DNA of 64,000 nt from Gudongella sp046224405 (GTDB lineage Bacteria; Bacillota; Clostridia; Tissierellales; Tissierellaceae): positions 124,001 through 188,000 of the forward strand of contig NZ_JBJXRK010000002.1 of assembly GCF_046224405.1 (NCBI RefSeq). The letters are read 5' to 3'. The translations under genes were made by a program, and so were the position numbers. Of the stretch, positions 1 through 8,751 are shown one piece after another. Numbering within the stretch: position 1 is the stretch's first letter; every line of letters starts with the position of its first letter. The notes beneath the pieces were generated by a model. It had not been told where the DNA came from, did not search any database, and worked only from the letters and a program-made list of their open reading frames with translations.

Positions 1-419
1 AACCTTAGCTTTAGAAGGATAATCGATATCAGCAGTGCTGGAATGGCAGAAAAAATTATGTTGGACTGTCTGATGACAGACTTGGCAAGCCTGTTCCCGA
101 AGCCGCCTAGAAGAGCTAGCGGAATGGCTATTATAAACTGCCCTATTGCAATGAGGATACCCAGCGAAATTGTCAATCTGGTACCATATATGATATAGCT
201 GAAGATATCCCTTCCCAGGTCATCGCTTCCCAGGAGATAGTCCTCCCCTGGAGGAAATGGTGCTCTTTCAGCTGAAAGCTTCCCATCCTCATGGATGAAT
301 CTCATAAGCTGTATTGTATAGGGGCTGTTATTGGTGAACATATCTGGGAATGACATGACCAAAAGAATAAGTATTAGTATTATTGTTCCCAGTATCAAGG
401 GCAGATTGAGCTTTTTCAT
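1..419 (-). CDS. ABC transporter permease, DppC/OppC type (3' end beyond window)
   Basis: Reading leftward from an ATG at 419, the frame stays open to the window edge (about 139 codons seen). After an N-terminal membrane segment it carries the DppC/OppC hallmark LGSDDLGRDIFS and then IIYGTRLTISLGI, the usual lead-in to the inner-membrane permease domain of peptide/nickel importers. Its ATG overlaps the TGA of the upstream permease (ATGA, 416-419), so the two are translationally coupled and should form the permease heterodimer. No binding protein or ATPase lies in the window; they would be expected further left. The C-terminal part with the EAA loop is not visible. The family call is firm; the substrate is unknown. 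Confidence 0.85.
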   Translation of the reverse strand, partial: MKKLNLPLILGTIILILILLVMSFPDMFTNNSPYTIQLMRFIHEDGKLSAERAPFPPGEDYLLGSDDLGRDIFSYIIYGTRLTISLGILIAIGQFIIAIPLALLGGFGNRLAKSVIRQSNIIFSAIPALLISIILLKLR

Positions 420-2854
420 TTCCTAGCCCTCCTTGTTTTCAACGGATTGATAAGTCTTGCAATGAACTGAAAGCCCATTGTTGCAGTGACATAGACCAGA
501 CCAAGAACCACTGCCAGTGGAACAAACCTGTAAACATCCTGTCTGCTGTTGAAATAAAGAAGATAATAAAGAATTCCCTGATAATTGAAAAGCCACTCAA
601 CCACAATCATATTTGTCAGTAGCATAGTCATAATTGCTGGCATTGTATCCACAATTTTAAAGATAACCGCCGGAGCCAGCTCCATGAATATGGTCTTCCT
701 CCTGGAAAATCCTTTTGCCATTGCATTTCTGGTATAGTCCTTACCCATCTCTCCCTGAACTGTGATATAGGTAATCCTTGAAATGTAGATTGTAGGTATT
801 ATTGACAGCGTGAAGAGCGGTAGGATAAAGCCCTTGATATACTCCATTTCTCCAACTACGGGAATTCTCCTGAACACATATATATATCCCAGAAGTGTAA
901 ACAGAACTATCAATACATCTGGTATTGAGAAGAAAATAAGGGTTCCCAAAGATCCCATCCTTGACTTTCTCGACCTGTACCCCTCATACATTCCCCGCAA
1001 TATTCCCAGAATGGTAGAAATCAAGAGTGATGCTGAAATAAGCAAAATGCTCTGCTTGCTTGAATTGTAGATAATCTGGAATATATTTCCTGTTCCTGTG
1101 AGTTGATAGCTTCCCGGACTTAGCATTGTCCTTATGTAAAGTACGCTTCTTTTGATTGTCAGGTATAACGAGAAATTCGATGAAATTCCATTGCTGGTCA
1201 TTCTGACATCTGTTCCTGGATCAATGTTGGCAAGAAGGGACAGCATGAAAATTGCAATAAAGGATGAAATAACCAAGGTCAAACCCCTTCTTAATAAAAC
1301 TGCAGGGGTTGAGTAATATACGTTTTCAAGTGTTTTTCCTAAAAATATCCTGTTTGGATCCCTGTTGTAGGCTGCAACTATCATATAGCTTATGAAGGAT
1401 CCCAAGGCCACAAGTGCAATTATTGTCCTCTCAATAGAAGTAAGGTATCCAAATCCCCTATCCCTGTATATATCCCTTTTTATGTAGTTAAGCAGGACCA
1501 ATGCTGAATTCTCAAGGGTGTCCATATTTATGTTCTCCAAAGTGTCGCCATAGGTGTTTTGAACTTCCGCAGTATCCCTTAGCAGAACGGCCGGTACCCT
1601 TCTATCGTTGAATTGATTGATCACTCCTGAGATGGATCTGTCATTAACAGCCTTGAGACTGGAATCCCAGGAATAGTTAAGGACCCTGTCCTTTAAAATG
1701 TCTCCATTGGCCAAGTGTGCTGAAATCTTGACCCCCTCAAGGCTTTCCTTTCCCACTCCCTCAAGATGGATAAGTGAGGTATTCTCTATTGGAAATACAG
1801 GGTAATCGATGTAATGTCCAGAGCCTGCGAGCTGCTGCTGTTGACCGTTCCAACCTACAAATACCACGGTTTCGTAGGGTAGGCCTTCCTGAGTTGCCAT
1901 CACCCTGGCTATCTCAAGTATTGTGGCGATTCCGGACGTATTGTTCACCACACCAGGAAAGTATTTCCCATCTGTTCCCTCTCCCAGGCCATCAATATTT
2001 GCACTTATCATAAGCACGCTTCCATCCCTGCCCCTGCCATCAATTTTCCCCATGACATTGGCAGTATCAACAATTGGAAAGCCCATATCCACCTTTATCC
2101 TGACCCCTGCAAGTATAGGAAAAGGCTGCCTTTCATCACCCTTGTCACTACTCTCCATAAGGCCAAGCAGATCACGATAGGCTTCGTTTGATATGTAACC
2201 GGTCAGGATTGATTGTCCTGTTTTTCCTTCAACGTTTAAGAACTTTTCAGAAGCATACCTTAACTGCCTTCCGAAGATGTTTGTATCAGCGCTGAGGAGT
2301 ATCCCTTTTCCACCTGCCTGAATGACATATTCCTGGTGCTTTGGAAGAAGTCTGTTGGCCTCAATCAATACAATCCTGTCCCTTATCAGCTCCGGGTCAG
2401 TCCTTAGCAGGTCGCTTCCCAGAGAAACCAATTCTCCTGAAAAGTCTACCTTCCCTCCATTCATTGATGGTAGTGCATTGTAATCCTCATACATGATGAA
2501 ATCTCTTATGATTTCGCCATCCTCTGAGGCAACTGTAAATTTTGGTTCTGTATCTATCTTTGGAATCATAACCGAAAACGTTTGGTAATAAGTCCCATCA
2601 ACACCTGCAGGTTCGATACCCAGCTCCCTAAAATGCTCCTCAATATATTGAAGGGCCTTTTTGTCCCCCTCCGAACCGGCAAGCCTTCCTCTGTATTTAT
2701 CTGATGAAAGCTCCTGAATGTGATTGTAGATGTTGTCAGCCTCCAGTAGTGATTCATCAAAGCTGTTATCCTGACAGAGCAAAAAGGCAGCTGTCAAGAC
2801 ACCTGCCCCCAAAAGTATATATTTTATCCACTTCCCGATTTTATCGTAAAGCAC
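416..2854 (-). CDS. Degenerate M28-peptidase-like domain fused to a DppB-type ABC permease
   Basis: About 812 aa. An N-terminal anchor (about residues 14-30, counted from a GTG at 2863) is followed by an M28-like extracytoplasmic domain: the SSDKYRGRLAGSEGD entry motif, a PA-type insert (about 145-235) and the core (about 265-460). The C-terminal third (about 475-815) is a DppB-type permease with several membrane segments and an EAA loop (DYTRNAMAKGFSRRKTI). In the M28 core nearly every metal or catalytic position is altered: AHxD reads ANID, the bridging Asp reads Asn (VNNTSG), the Glu-Glu pair reads Gln-Gln (WNGQQQQLAGS), the next Asp is Glu (HLEGVG) and the last HT is NT. Peptide hydrolysis is therefore unlikely; substrate capture or a structural role is inferred. 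The start is placed at the GTG at 2854, 6 nt after AAGGTG; the GTG at 2863 lies inside that Shine-Dalgarno. Coupled to the DppC-like gene. Confidence 0.85.
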   Translation of the reverse strand: MLYDKIGKWIKYILLGAGVLTAAFLLCQDNSFDESLLEADNIYNHIQELSSDKYRGRLAGSEGDKKALQYIEEHFRELGIEPAGVDGTYYQTFSVMIPKIDTEPKFTVASEDGEIIRDFIMYEDYNALPSMNGGKVDFSGELVSLGSDLLRTDPELIRDRIVLIEANRLLPKHQEYVIQAGGKGILLSADTNIFGRQLRYASEKFLNVEGKTGQSILTGYISNEAYRDLLGLMESSDKGDERQPFPILAGVRIKVDMGFPIVDTANVMGKIDGRGRDGSVLMISANIDGLGEGTDGKYFPGVVNNTSGIATILEIARVMATQEGLPYETVVFVGWNGQQQQLAGSGHYIDYPVFPIENTSLIHLEGVGKESLEGVKISAHLANGDILKDRVLNYSWDSSLKAVNDRSISGVINQFNDRRVPAVLLRDTAEVQNTYGDTLENINMDTLENSALVLLNYIKRDIYRDRGFGYLTSIERTIIALVALGSFISYMIVAAYNRDPNRIFLGKTLENVYYSTPAVLLRRGLTLVISSFIAIFMLSLLANIDPGTDVRMTSNGISSNFSLYLTIKRSVLYIRTMLSPGSYQLTGTGNIFQIIYNSSKQSILLISASLLISTILGILRGMYEGYRSRKSRMGSLGTLIFFSIPDVLIVLFTLLGYIYVFRRIPVVGEMEYIKGFILPLFTLSIIPTIYISRITYITVQGEMGKDYTRNAMAKGFSRRKTIFMELAPAVIFKIVDTMPAIMTMLLTNMIVVEWLFNYQGILYYLLYFNSRQDVYRFVPLAVVLGLVYVTATMGFQFIARLINPLKTRRARK

Positions 2855-3162
2855 CCTATTCACCTTCCGATTGATTTATGAGATTTCTTCCAGCAGACCT
2901 GAAGGATTTTTCACCCACCATTTGATTATATCGTATTTTAAATGTGTTATAAACCGTATTCTGAATATTTGCAGAATTGTAACGGTTTTGTCATAAGTAA
3001 CAAATCATTGATCTTCTGATAAAATTTGCTTTACTACATTCCCGCCACTTTGACTAAGTAAATATTGAAATCTTAACATAGGTATACTATTATGTTATTG
3101 TATTATCAAAGTTGATTAGCATTTTTGACATAGAACTTGATTATTGTATTGGAGGAATTCCC
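2855..3162. other. Intergenic stretch between divergent genes, no gene seen
   Basis: AT-rich spacer between the permease fusion (leftward) and the lipoprotein gene (rightward). It must hold both promoters, but I cannot place either with confidence. A one-mismatch WalR-like direct repeat (TGTAAC, 5 nt, TGTCAT) lies at 2979-2995. An open frame enters from 3112, but the Shine-Dalgarno and signal peptide show that translation starts at 3163. Confidence 0.4.
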
Positions 3163-4269
3163 ATGAAAAAATTGATTGCAGTTATCTTGGCTTCATTGTT
3201 TATCATATCCGGATGCACCTCACCAAGCTCAATCTCGGACCTTGGTCTTGATGATCCCCGCTTCGATGGATATGTTCCAGAGAAATCCATTTACTACAAT
3301 CCTGAATCAAGGATAAAATTCAGGGTTAGCCCAATGATCGAGACCACATATCTGGCTGTTGAAATGGCAAATGGTGGCAATGACTTCACCAATTATCAGG
3401 ACAACACGCCCTATGTTGAGGCTGGAAGGGAGAGGTTCAGGGATTTTGAGGACCATGAGTTTGTAAGGATGCTTTCCTCCATGATGGCTAGAGGATACAC
3501 CTATGATGCCATCCCATCCTCAATCTACCATTTCAACGAGAATTTTGAATTAAGGGATGATATAGAGATAAATGAATTTACCATGAAGAGGTCTAGTGGA
3601 CAGGAGAATCTGGAGAAGCTTATGGTTTATCTGAAGGCCTTCAGGATGGACAGTGACTTTGATTCATATTTTTTGGAGAACAAGGAAGAGTATATAAAGA
3701 TGATGGATAAGGGTCATCATATGCTCACCTCCCACAATGTGGAGGAGGTTGTTGAGAGCTTCTATGGAAAACCCATACAGAACTCAATCATCACCATCAC
3801 TCCCTATGCCAAGAACGCCTACGGGGTCTCAATTGGCCTTAAGACCGGATCCCTTGAGGTGCTGCCAACCCTGGGAGTATATGATGATGATGAGATATTC
3901 CTGAATGTCCTGGTCCATGAGATTTCCCACACCTATGTGAATCCACTGACTGCCAAGCAGGGAGAGATTTTGGATGAAACTGAAGGCTTGTATGCCCCCA
4001 TTGAGAAGGTAATGTCCAGCCAAGCCTATACGACCTGGGAGACAACGGTAAACGAGCATATTGTAAGGGTCAGCACAGCAATCATTCTAAGGGATATTCT
4101 TGGGGAAACAGCATATGAGAACGCTCTTGCCAGGGACCGTGAACGGGGCTTTGAATACATAGATGAGATTGTTGAGTCAGTTTCATACTATACTGAAAAC
4201 AGGGACAAATACCCAACCTTCCAGGATTATCATCCTGAATTGATGAAGGTATTTCTTGAAATTAAATAA
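3163..4269 (+). CDS. Secreted lipoprotein with HEXXH metalloprotease motif (DUF4932-like)
   Basis: 368 aa. The start at 3163 follows GGAGG with a 7-nt spacer and begins a clear lipoprotein signal (MKKLIAVILASLFIISGC), so the mature protein should be lipid-anchored outside the membrane. In the C-terminal half LVHEISHTYVNPL contains an HEISH zinc-binding motif, the arrangement of the DUF4932 family of putative metallopeptidases. The rest of the chain is hydrophilic and I recognise no other domain. It stands alone, head-on to replication, and converges on a small membrane-protein gene through a shared hairpin. Metalloprotease activity is inferred from the motif only. Confidence 0.75.
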   Translation: MKKLIAVILASLFIISGCTSPSSISDLGLDDPRFDGYVPEKSIYYNPESRIKFRVSPMIETTYLAVEMANGGNDFTNYQDNTPYVEAGRERFRDFEDHEFVRMLSSMMARGYTYDAIPSSIYHFNENFELRDDIEINEFTMKRSSGQENLEKLMVYLKAFRMDSDFDSYFLENKEEYIKMMDKGHHMLTSHNVEEVVESFYGKPIQNSIITITPYAKNAYGVSIGLKTGSLEVLPTLGVYDDDEIFLNVLVHEISHTYVNPLTAKQGEILDETEGLYAPIEKVMSSQAYTTWETTVNEHIVRVSTAIILRDILGETAYENALARDRERGFEYIDEIVESVSYYTENRDKYPTFQDYHPELMKVFLEIK

Positions 4270-4308
4270 AAATGTGTCCATTGGGACTGACCCCATGGAC
4301 ACATTTTT
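4268..4308. terminator. Bidirectional hairpin between convergent genes, with a repeated GC-rich core
   Basis: A 14-bp perfect inverted repeat (AAAAATGTGTCCAT / ATGGACACATTTTT) encloses GGGACTGACCCC, whose GGG and CCC extend the stem. It has T-runs in both directions and sits between convergent stop codons, so it can terminate both genes. The GGGACTGACCCC core recurs at 6282-6294. Confidence 0.75.
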
Positions 4309-4324
4309 ATCTTCACTACTTATA

Positions 4325-4783
4325 TCAGAACAGGAACCAGCCCGCTGCCAGTCCAAAGATTACACTATATATAAACATTTCCAGAAAAAGCTTTATGGAA
4401 GCATTACCCCGGATATACCTGGGCTTCATGTAAACTAACCCTTCTATGTTGTGGGGGAATGGGACTGCACAGGCCAAGTCAGTATAGATAAACATGAGCC
4501 CCCCAAGGAACAGAGCTCTTATTACAAAGGCTATTTCCCCAAGCACCCCTAGGATTGGATAGAGCACCACTGACATCAAAATTCCTCTGACCAGCTGTGC
4601 CGGAATAAACCATTTTTCAACGTGTTTACTCTCCTCTTTTACGGACATGTCCCTAAGATAATCAATGACCCTTTGCTTGTCCTCATACAGGTCCTTGCTC
4701 ACCTTCAGTGCGATCATCCCTGCTAGGGTGTAGGATATTGTATGAATTAAAGTGAACAGCATGCTAAATACTATGTATTTCAT
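4325..4783 (-). CDS. Small polytopic membrane protein, function unknown
   Basis: 152 aa with four likely membrane segments (N-terminal about 2-24, a pair around 65-105, and a C-terminal one ending GLAAGWFLF) and a charged cytoplasmic stretch rich in Asp, Glu and Lys (about 28-55). The ATG at 4783 is chosen because GAGGAGGG lies 5 nt upstream; the frame also has a TTG at 4798 that falls within that Shine-Dalgarno. I do not recognise the family. It lies 28 bp downstream of the alpha/beta hydrolase gene in the same direction and could be co-transcribed with it. Confidence 0.7.
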   Translation of the reverse strand: MKYIVFSMLFTLIHTISYTLAGMIALKVSKDLYEDKQRVIDYLRDMSVKEESKHVEKWFIPAQLVRGILMSVVLYPILGVLGEIAFVIRALFLGGLMFIYTDLACAVPFPHNIEGLVYMKPRYIRGNASIKLFLEMFIYSVIFGLAAGWFLF

Positions 4784-4810
4784 ATGCACCCTCCTCAATA
4801 AAGGAATTAT

Positions 4811-5773
4811 TTAATCGATCTCAGAAAGAAAAGTCTTTAACTCCCTGGCTATCAATTCGGCCTCTTCATGATGTATATAGTGCCCGGTATCCAGTATCGT
4901 AAAGTCTTTTTTGTCAATCCTGGAAAGATACAATAGCAATACATCCTTCCATCCCTTAACCGTTTGGCCCTGCTGCTGGGAGATGAAAAAGAACATCGGA
5001 GTATTCTGTGGAATTTGTCCTTTTCCCACGATTCTGGAATTCTCCTTTAGAAACTCCACCTCTCTTAGCATGTCTTTTGTTAGTGTACTTCTAAAAAACA
5101 TCGCCTTGTAAACTAGCTTTTCTCCTTCTGACAGGTCATCCGAATCCATAAGAGGCAGATTTTTAATGAGCTCAGCCTCAGGCATAAACCTTGTCAGTCC
5201 TATTTTGGATATAAAGTGCAGCAAGCTTAGCTGTACATTACTGGGTTCGGAAAGAACTTCCGTGGTTTCAGGCACACTGGGATCCAAGCCTATTATTGCC
5301 TTAACCTCATCAGGGTATTTCTGGGCCCAATAGATGGCTTCAAGTCCAGACATAGAATGTGGTAAAAGTACGTAGGGAGGCTTCTCTCCAGCACCCTCCA
5401 GAGATCTTCTTGTTTCTTCCAGGATAGTTTGTATATCCCTCGGGCTATCTGATACCTTACTCCAGCCATAGCCTGATTTTTCCACAACAGCTATCCTGTA
5501 CTCATCCTTCATTCTCATCCACAATGGTTTGAAGTCCAAGGTTGGGCTACTGGTTCCATGACCAGCAAGAAACACAAGAGTTATCTCCCCTTCACCCTCT
5601 GAATAGACATGTAGACTCTTGTCACCGACCTCGATCATTTCCCCGGGTGGTGGAAAAGCTGCTTTTTCCTTATTCAATTGAATGCTGTGGTTGATTGTTG
5701 AAACAATCAGCAGAAGCAGAATCAATGATGCTATTACTCCAAATACAATAGCTACAATCATTAATGGTTTCAT
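4811..5773 (-). CDS. Membrane-anchored alpha/beta-fold hydrolase
   Basis: 320 aa. An N-terminal membrane anchor (about 4-27) is followed by an alpha/beta-hydrolase fold: the oxyanion region VFLAGHGTSS, the nucleophile elbow LPHSMSGLEA (Ser in an H-S-M-S-G elbow), a strand ending IIGLDPSVP, and a C-terminal LDTGHYIHHEE supplying the catalytic His. The active domain is probably outside the membrane. The ATG follows AAAGGAGG with a 7-nt spacer. Substrate unknown; ester or amide hydrolysis is the family expectation. Confidence 0.8.
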   Translation of the reverse strand: MKPLMIVAIVFGVIASLILLLLIVSTINHSIQLNKEKAAFPPPGEMIEVGDKSLHVYSEGEGEITLVFLAGHGTSSPTLDFKPLWMRMKDEYRIAVVEKSGYGWSKVSDSPRDIQTILEETRRSLEGAGEKPPYVLLPHSMSGLEAIYWAQKYPDEVKAIIGLDPSVPETTEVLSEPSNVQLSLLHFISKIGLTRFMPEAELIKNLPLMDSDDLSEGEKLVYKAMFFRSTLTKDMLREVEFLKENSRIVGKGQIPQNTPMFFFISQQQGQTVKGWKDVLLLYLSRIDKKDFTILDTGHYIHHEEAELIARELKTFLSEID

Positions 5774-5840
5774 TTACACCTCCTTTGACGAAATTATCTT
5801 TGGTTCTCTATCAACATCTTTATCAGCGCCAATTTTTCGA

Positions 5841-6239
5841 CTACTTGTCCTTTGATGCCTTCCTTCTGTTCCTGAAATGGATCACTATCATAACGACTGC
5901 CGCTATGGTGGTAAAGTTGAGGAAAATATCCCTATAGGCATCAGGATGCAGGGGTTGAAAGAATCCTGTTATCCAAACATAAATAAATACTATTCCCATG
6001 GAGATTGAATAAGGGACTAAATATGTTAGAATCTTGTTCTTCAGTTTGATTGTTTCAAACAGCAAAATTGTAATGGTTGCAATCAAGACCACAGCTGCCC
6101 TATTCAATATGTGGAAGTTTGTGTCTGTCATCTGACCATTGGTCAGCTGCAAAAAACTGCTTAGAATCGTTGTAAATGAGAACATTACACTAAAAAGTAT
6201 CAATCCCTTCCTGGTCGTTTCAATTGCTCGTACTCTCAT
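5841..6239 (-). CDS. Small four-helix membrane protein, unknown function
   Basis: 132 aa with about four hydrophobic helices separated by short loops and a very basic C-terminus (RNRRKASKDK), suggesting the C-terminus faces the cytoplasm. A GAGGA Shine-Dalgarno precedes the ATG. It lies upstream of the hydrolase and small membrane-protein genes in the same direction, possibly one transcript. I recognise no enzymatic motif. Confidence 0.65.
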   Translation of the reverse strand: MRVRAIETTRKGLILFSVMFSFTTILSSFLQLTNGQMTDTNFHILNRAAVVLIATITILLFETIKLKNKILTYLVPYSISMGIVFIYVWITGFFQPLHPDAYRDIFLNFTTIAAVVMIVIHFRNRRKASKDK

Positions 6240-6280
6240 ATTTTATCCTCACATTTTATATTTGGGTAATCTTCTTTCCA

Positions 6281-6304
6281 GGGGGACTGACCCCGTGGGT
6301 ACAC
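6281..6304. repeat. Second copy of the GGGACTGACCCC repeat core
   Basis: GGGGGACTGACCCCGTGGGTACAC matches the loop and right arm of the hairpin at 4268-4308 (GGGACTGACCCC shared exactly, then CATGGACAC against CGTGGGTAC). It lies just past the stop codon of the cyclase-family gene. Only this half is preserved; the long left arm is missing. Confidence 0.5.
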
Positions 6305-6316
6305 TATTCTGCTGAC

Positions 6317-6934
6317 TTAAATTCTTGCCACAACCCTTGCCAGCGATGCCTCTGCCCTTATCTTTAGTGGCAATGCAATGATCTCGAAATCATCAACCGC
6401 CAGAAGTCTTTCAAGATTTTTCAGATTTTCAATAATCAGTATGTCGTTTCCTAAAAGTTTCTTGTGGATACCAAATGGATAGTGGTCTGGGGAGGGAAGG
6501 TCCATTCCGATCATCTTAACTCTTCTTTCAACAAGGAAATCCGCCAAAGGCTCTTCAACCACAGGATGGTCCATAAAGTAGGTGTCGCTTCCAAACAGAC
6601 TCTCAAAACCAGTAAAAAGAAGTACTATACTGTTCTCCTTTACCATATCCAGGTAACTTTCCTTCATGCAAATTGACTTTTGACCCCTTACATCGAGTAG
6701 GATTCCTTTGCCAATAAACCTGTCCAGGGGATAATCACTTATCAATTGGTCGCTTTCCATTATGTGACTGGCAACATCTATATGGGTCCCCACATGCATC
6801 CCTGTTTCCAGCTTGGTGTCGTTATACATATCATTTTCAAGGAATCTGTTCTTATACAGCTTTAATTCATCATCTCCTGGATAAGAGCTAATACCCGCTT
6901 CTATTGTATAACTTAAATCAATAAGTCCAGCCAT
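6317..6934 (-). CDS. Cyclase-family metal-dependent hydrolase (kynurenine formamidase-like)
   Basis: 205 aa. It opens with the family signature IDLSYTIEAGISSYPGD and contains the metal-binding motif HVGTHIDVASH (HxGTHxDxxxH) that defines the cyclase/KynB superfamily. Members hydrolyse formamide or related bonds or act as isatin hydrolases; no tryptophan-catabolism gene is nearby, so the substrate is open. The ATG follows AAAGGAGGATCTGATTC. The neighbour upstream is an acetyltransferase gene 69 bp away. Confidence 0.8.
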   Translation of the reverse strand: MAGLIDLSYTIEAGISSYPGDDELKLYKNRFLENDMYNDTKLETGMHVGTHIDVASHIMESDQLISDYPLDRFIGKGILLDVRGQKSICMKESYLDMVKENSIVLLFTGFESLFGSDTYFMDHPVVEEPLADFLVERRVKMIGMDLPSPDHYPFGIHKKLLGNDILIIENLKNLERLLAVDDFEIIALPLKIRAEASLARVVARI

Positions 6935-7003
6935 GAATCAGATCCTCCTTTTTTGATCCTAACCTCCTGTTGAATGGTACAGCAAAGTGGCTTCAATGAT
7001 TAA

Positions 7004-7519
7004 CTAAATTCTTAAATTCATCACAATTACGGTATGCTCCTTGTTCCCAAAGGACTGTTCTTTCCTTTCCACCTCCTGATAGCCGAGCTTTTTCCAGAAA
7101 TTCATTCCCTTGATATTTTCCTCAATCACTCCAATTCTTAGGATTGATCCACCGTTTAAGGAAACATATTCCCTGATGTAGTCGTGTATGGCACTGCCTA
7201 AACTGATCCCTCTTCTATCTGGGTCTATGAGCAGCAATCCTATTATCCACTCACCTGGTACCTTGTAGTCCCTAACCATTTCAACAACACCTATGAGTAA
7301 TTCATTCCCGTAGACTCCCAGGACCAATTTGTCCTCCATGTCCTTTCCAGGAGGCAGATCATTCAAGATATCATAGCCCGCATTGCTTGCTGGCATCCGC
7401 CCTTCAGTGAGAATAGCGAATTCATAGCATCTTTCACATAGGTCCTGTAAATCACCCTCATCATTAGCACCGAGTGATTTTATATAAAAAACTTCTCCAT
7501 TCACGGTTATTCCCTTCAT
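7004..7519 (-). CDS. GNAT-family N-acetyltransferase
   Basis: 171 aa with the GNAT acetyl-CoA loop: GLLLIDPDRRGISLGSAIHDYI contains the (Q/R)xxGxG/A-type motif after the beta4 strand, followed by MNFWKKLGYQEVERKE, the usual C-terminal strand of the fold. The gene starts 12 nt after the stop of the hydrolase gene upstream, so the two are probably one operon. The acetyl acceptor cannot be predicted. Confidence 0.8.
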   Translation of the reverse strand: MKGITVNGEVFYIKSLGANDEGDLQDLCERCYEFAILTEGRMPASNAGYDILNDLPPGKDMEDKLVLGVYGNELLIGVVEMVRDYKVPGEWIIGLLLIDPDRRGISLGSAIHDYIREYVSLNGGSILRIGVIEENIKGMNFWKKLGYQEVERKEQSFGNKEHTVIVMNLRI

Positions 7520-7531
7520 CTGCTTTCTCCA

Positions 7532-8443
7532 TCAATTATCCACTTCAAGAAATTCCCTAACAAGCTCCTCAAAATCATCCGGGAACTCATGTCCCAGTTC
7601 ATTCACCCATATTGACTTGACTGCGGCACCATTTCTGATCAACTCTCTTGACAGCAGCATGCTTGGTTCCAGACAGTCCAGGTCCCTTGTACCGCAAATT
7701 ATCGTCACACTTATATCTTTTCCTATGATCTCTTTCACCAATGGGCCCAAGTTATTTTCAACTACGGGAATCCATGGTGACTGAAGTATAATCCCAGTAC
7801 AGTCAATGTCCTCCTCAAGTATTGCACGCAAGATCACATTGCAGCCAGCCGAGAAGCCTCCTATAACTCTTTTCTTGTAGCTATTCCATTGCATCCTACT
7901 CAAACTCTGGCTCAGCTGTCCTGGTCCATCTCCATTGTCATCCCATCTGAATATTTCACAGGAGTCAATCTCCTTGGATTGCATGTACTCAACCTGGAGG
8001 CTGTCAACAGCAATTGATGACCATTCCTCCTTGCTGTGTGACATGTTTTGCTGGTTTCCATGAAGTGCCAGCAGTATGTTATTCTGTGTCTTCTTTTCCC
8101 AAGATACAATAGTTTCAGCTGTCTTTAGGGCCTCCTGGTATCTCTTGATTGAGATATCCTTGAGTTCTTTAAATCTGGATTTCTCCCTTAAGCTATCCAA
8201 ATCCTCATCATCAAAAACCTCAGACCTGTACCAATAGCATTTTCCAATTATTGCCTCTTCCAGGTAACCCATTGCCTCCTCTGTCTTCCCATCCAGTGCT
8301 GCCAGACAGTAGAGAAAGTTGTAGTACTGGCCAGTGGGTTCTGGGATTTCCTTCTTATGTCCAAGTATAAAGTCATAGGCTTCCTTTACACCCTTTTCTT
8401 CCAATAACTCCAGGGTCTGATTCAACAGTTTATCCTCTTTCAT
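7532..8443 (-). CDS. Two-domain protein: TPR-like N-terminus and alpha/beta hydrolase
   Basis: 303 aa from the ATG at 8443, chosen because AAAGGAGGGC precedes it; an upstream in-frame start at 8500 lacks a ribosome site. Residues about 1-105 resemble a TPR-like helical repeat (YYNFLYCLAALDGKTEEAM), ending in a segment typical of hydrolases with this extension (DEDLDSLREKSRFKEL). The C-terminal part has an alpha/beta-hydrolase elbow VIGGFSAGCNVIL (G-F-S-A-G) and the late strand VTIICGTRDLDCLEP, with a final LGHEFPDDF for the catalytic His. Likely an esterase; substrate unknown. Confidence 0.75.
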   Translation of the reverse strand: MKEDKLLNQTLELLEEKGVKEAYDFILGHKKEIPEPTGQYYNFLYCLAALDGKTEEAMGYLEEAIIGKCYWYRSEVFDDEDLDSLREKSRFKELKDISIKRYQEALKTAETIVSWEKKTQNNILLALHGNQQNMSHSKEEWSSIAVDSLQVEYMQSKEIDSCEIFRWDDNGDGPGQLSQSLSRMQWNSYKKRVIGGFSAGCNVILRAILEEDIDCTGIILQSPWIPVVENNLGPLVKEIIGKDISVTIICGTRDLDCLEPSMLLSRELIRNGAAVKSIWVNELGHEFPDDFEELVREFLEVDN

Positions 8444-8709
8444 GTGCCCTCCTTTTATTATCCATGCACTCCCAATGTACAGGTAATTATTTAGGTACAA
8501 GCGATGCCCCTTCTCTGCGTTACTAGTTTATCCCTTCATCTTCTTTCAATTTAGAGTATACCAAAAAATCCAGTCGGCAAGTTGTTTTTTTCTCATTTTT
8601 TGTCAATATTGCAGCATTTCTCATTGGCCCTCTTATGAACAATCCATCAAGGTGGTCCTACACCATGGGCACTTATACATACTGGCAGATAAAACACCAA
8701 CCAGTAAAA
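8444..8709. other. Intergenic stretch, no gene seen
   Basis: AT-rich spacer upstream of the TPR/hydrolase gene. I see no RNA gene or open frame with a ribosome site. A weak similarity to the GGGACTGACCCC repeat near 8650-8672 is too degenerate to call. Confidence 0.4.
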
Positions 8710-8742
8710 CGGGAACCTCCCAAACGAAGCTGGAGGTTCCCG
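8710..8742 (-). terminator. Intrinsic terminator after the small secreted protein gene
   Basis: An 11-bp perfect stem (CGGGAACCTCC / GGAGGTTCCCG) with an 11-nt loop, followed in the leftward direction by TTTTAC. It begins 9 bp after the stop codon at 8752. Confidence 0.8.
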
Positions 8743-8751
8743 TAATAAAAT

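Noticed and set aside
2979..2995. WalR-like repeat TGTAAC-N5-TGTCAT between the permease fusion and the lipoprotein gene
   Set aside because: One defined base differs from consensus and no promoter could be placed relative to it; two perfect sites exist elsewhere in the window.
8648..8675. Possible third GGGACTGACCCC element
   Set aside because: Only CCATGGGCAC-like parts match; the central core is not preserved.
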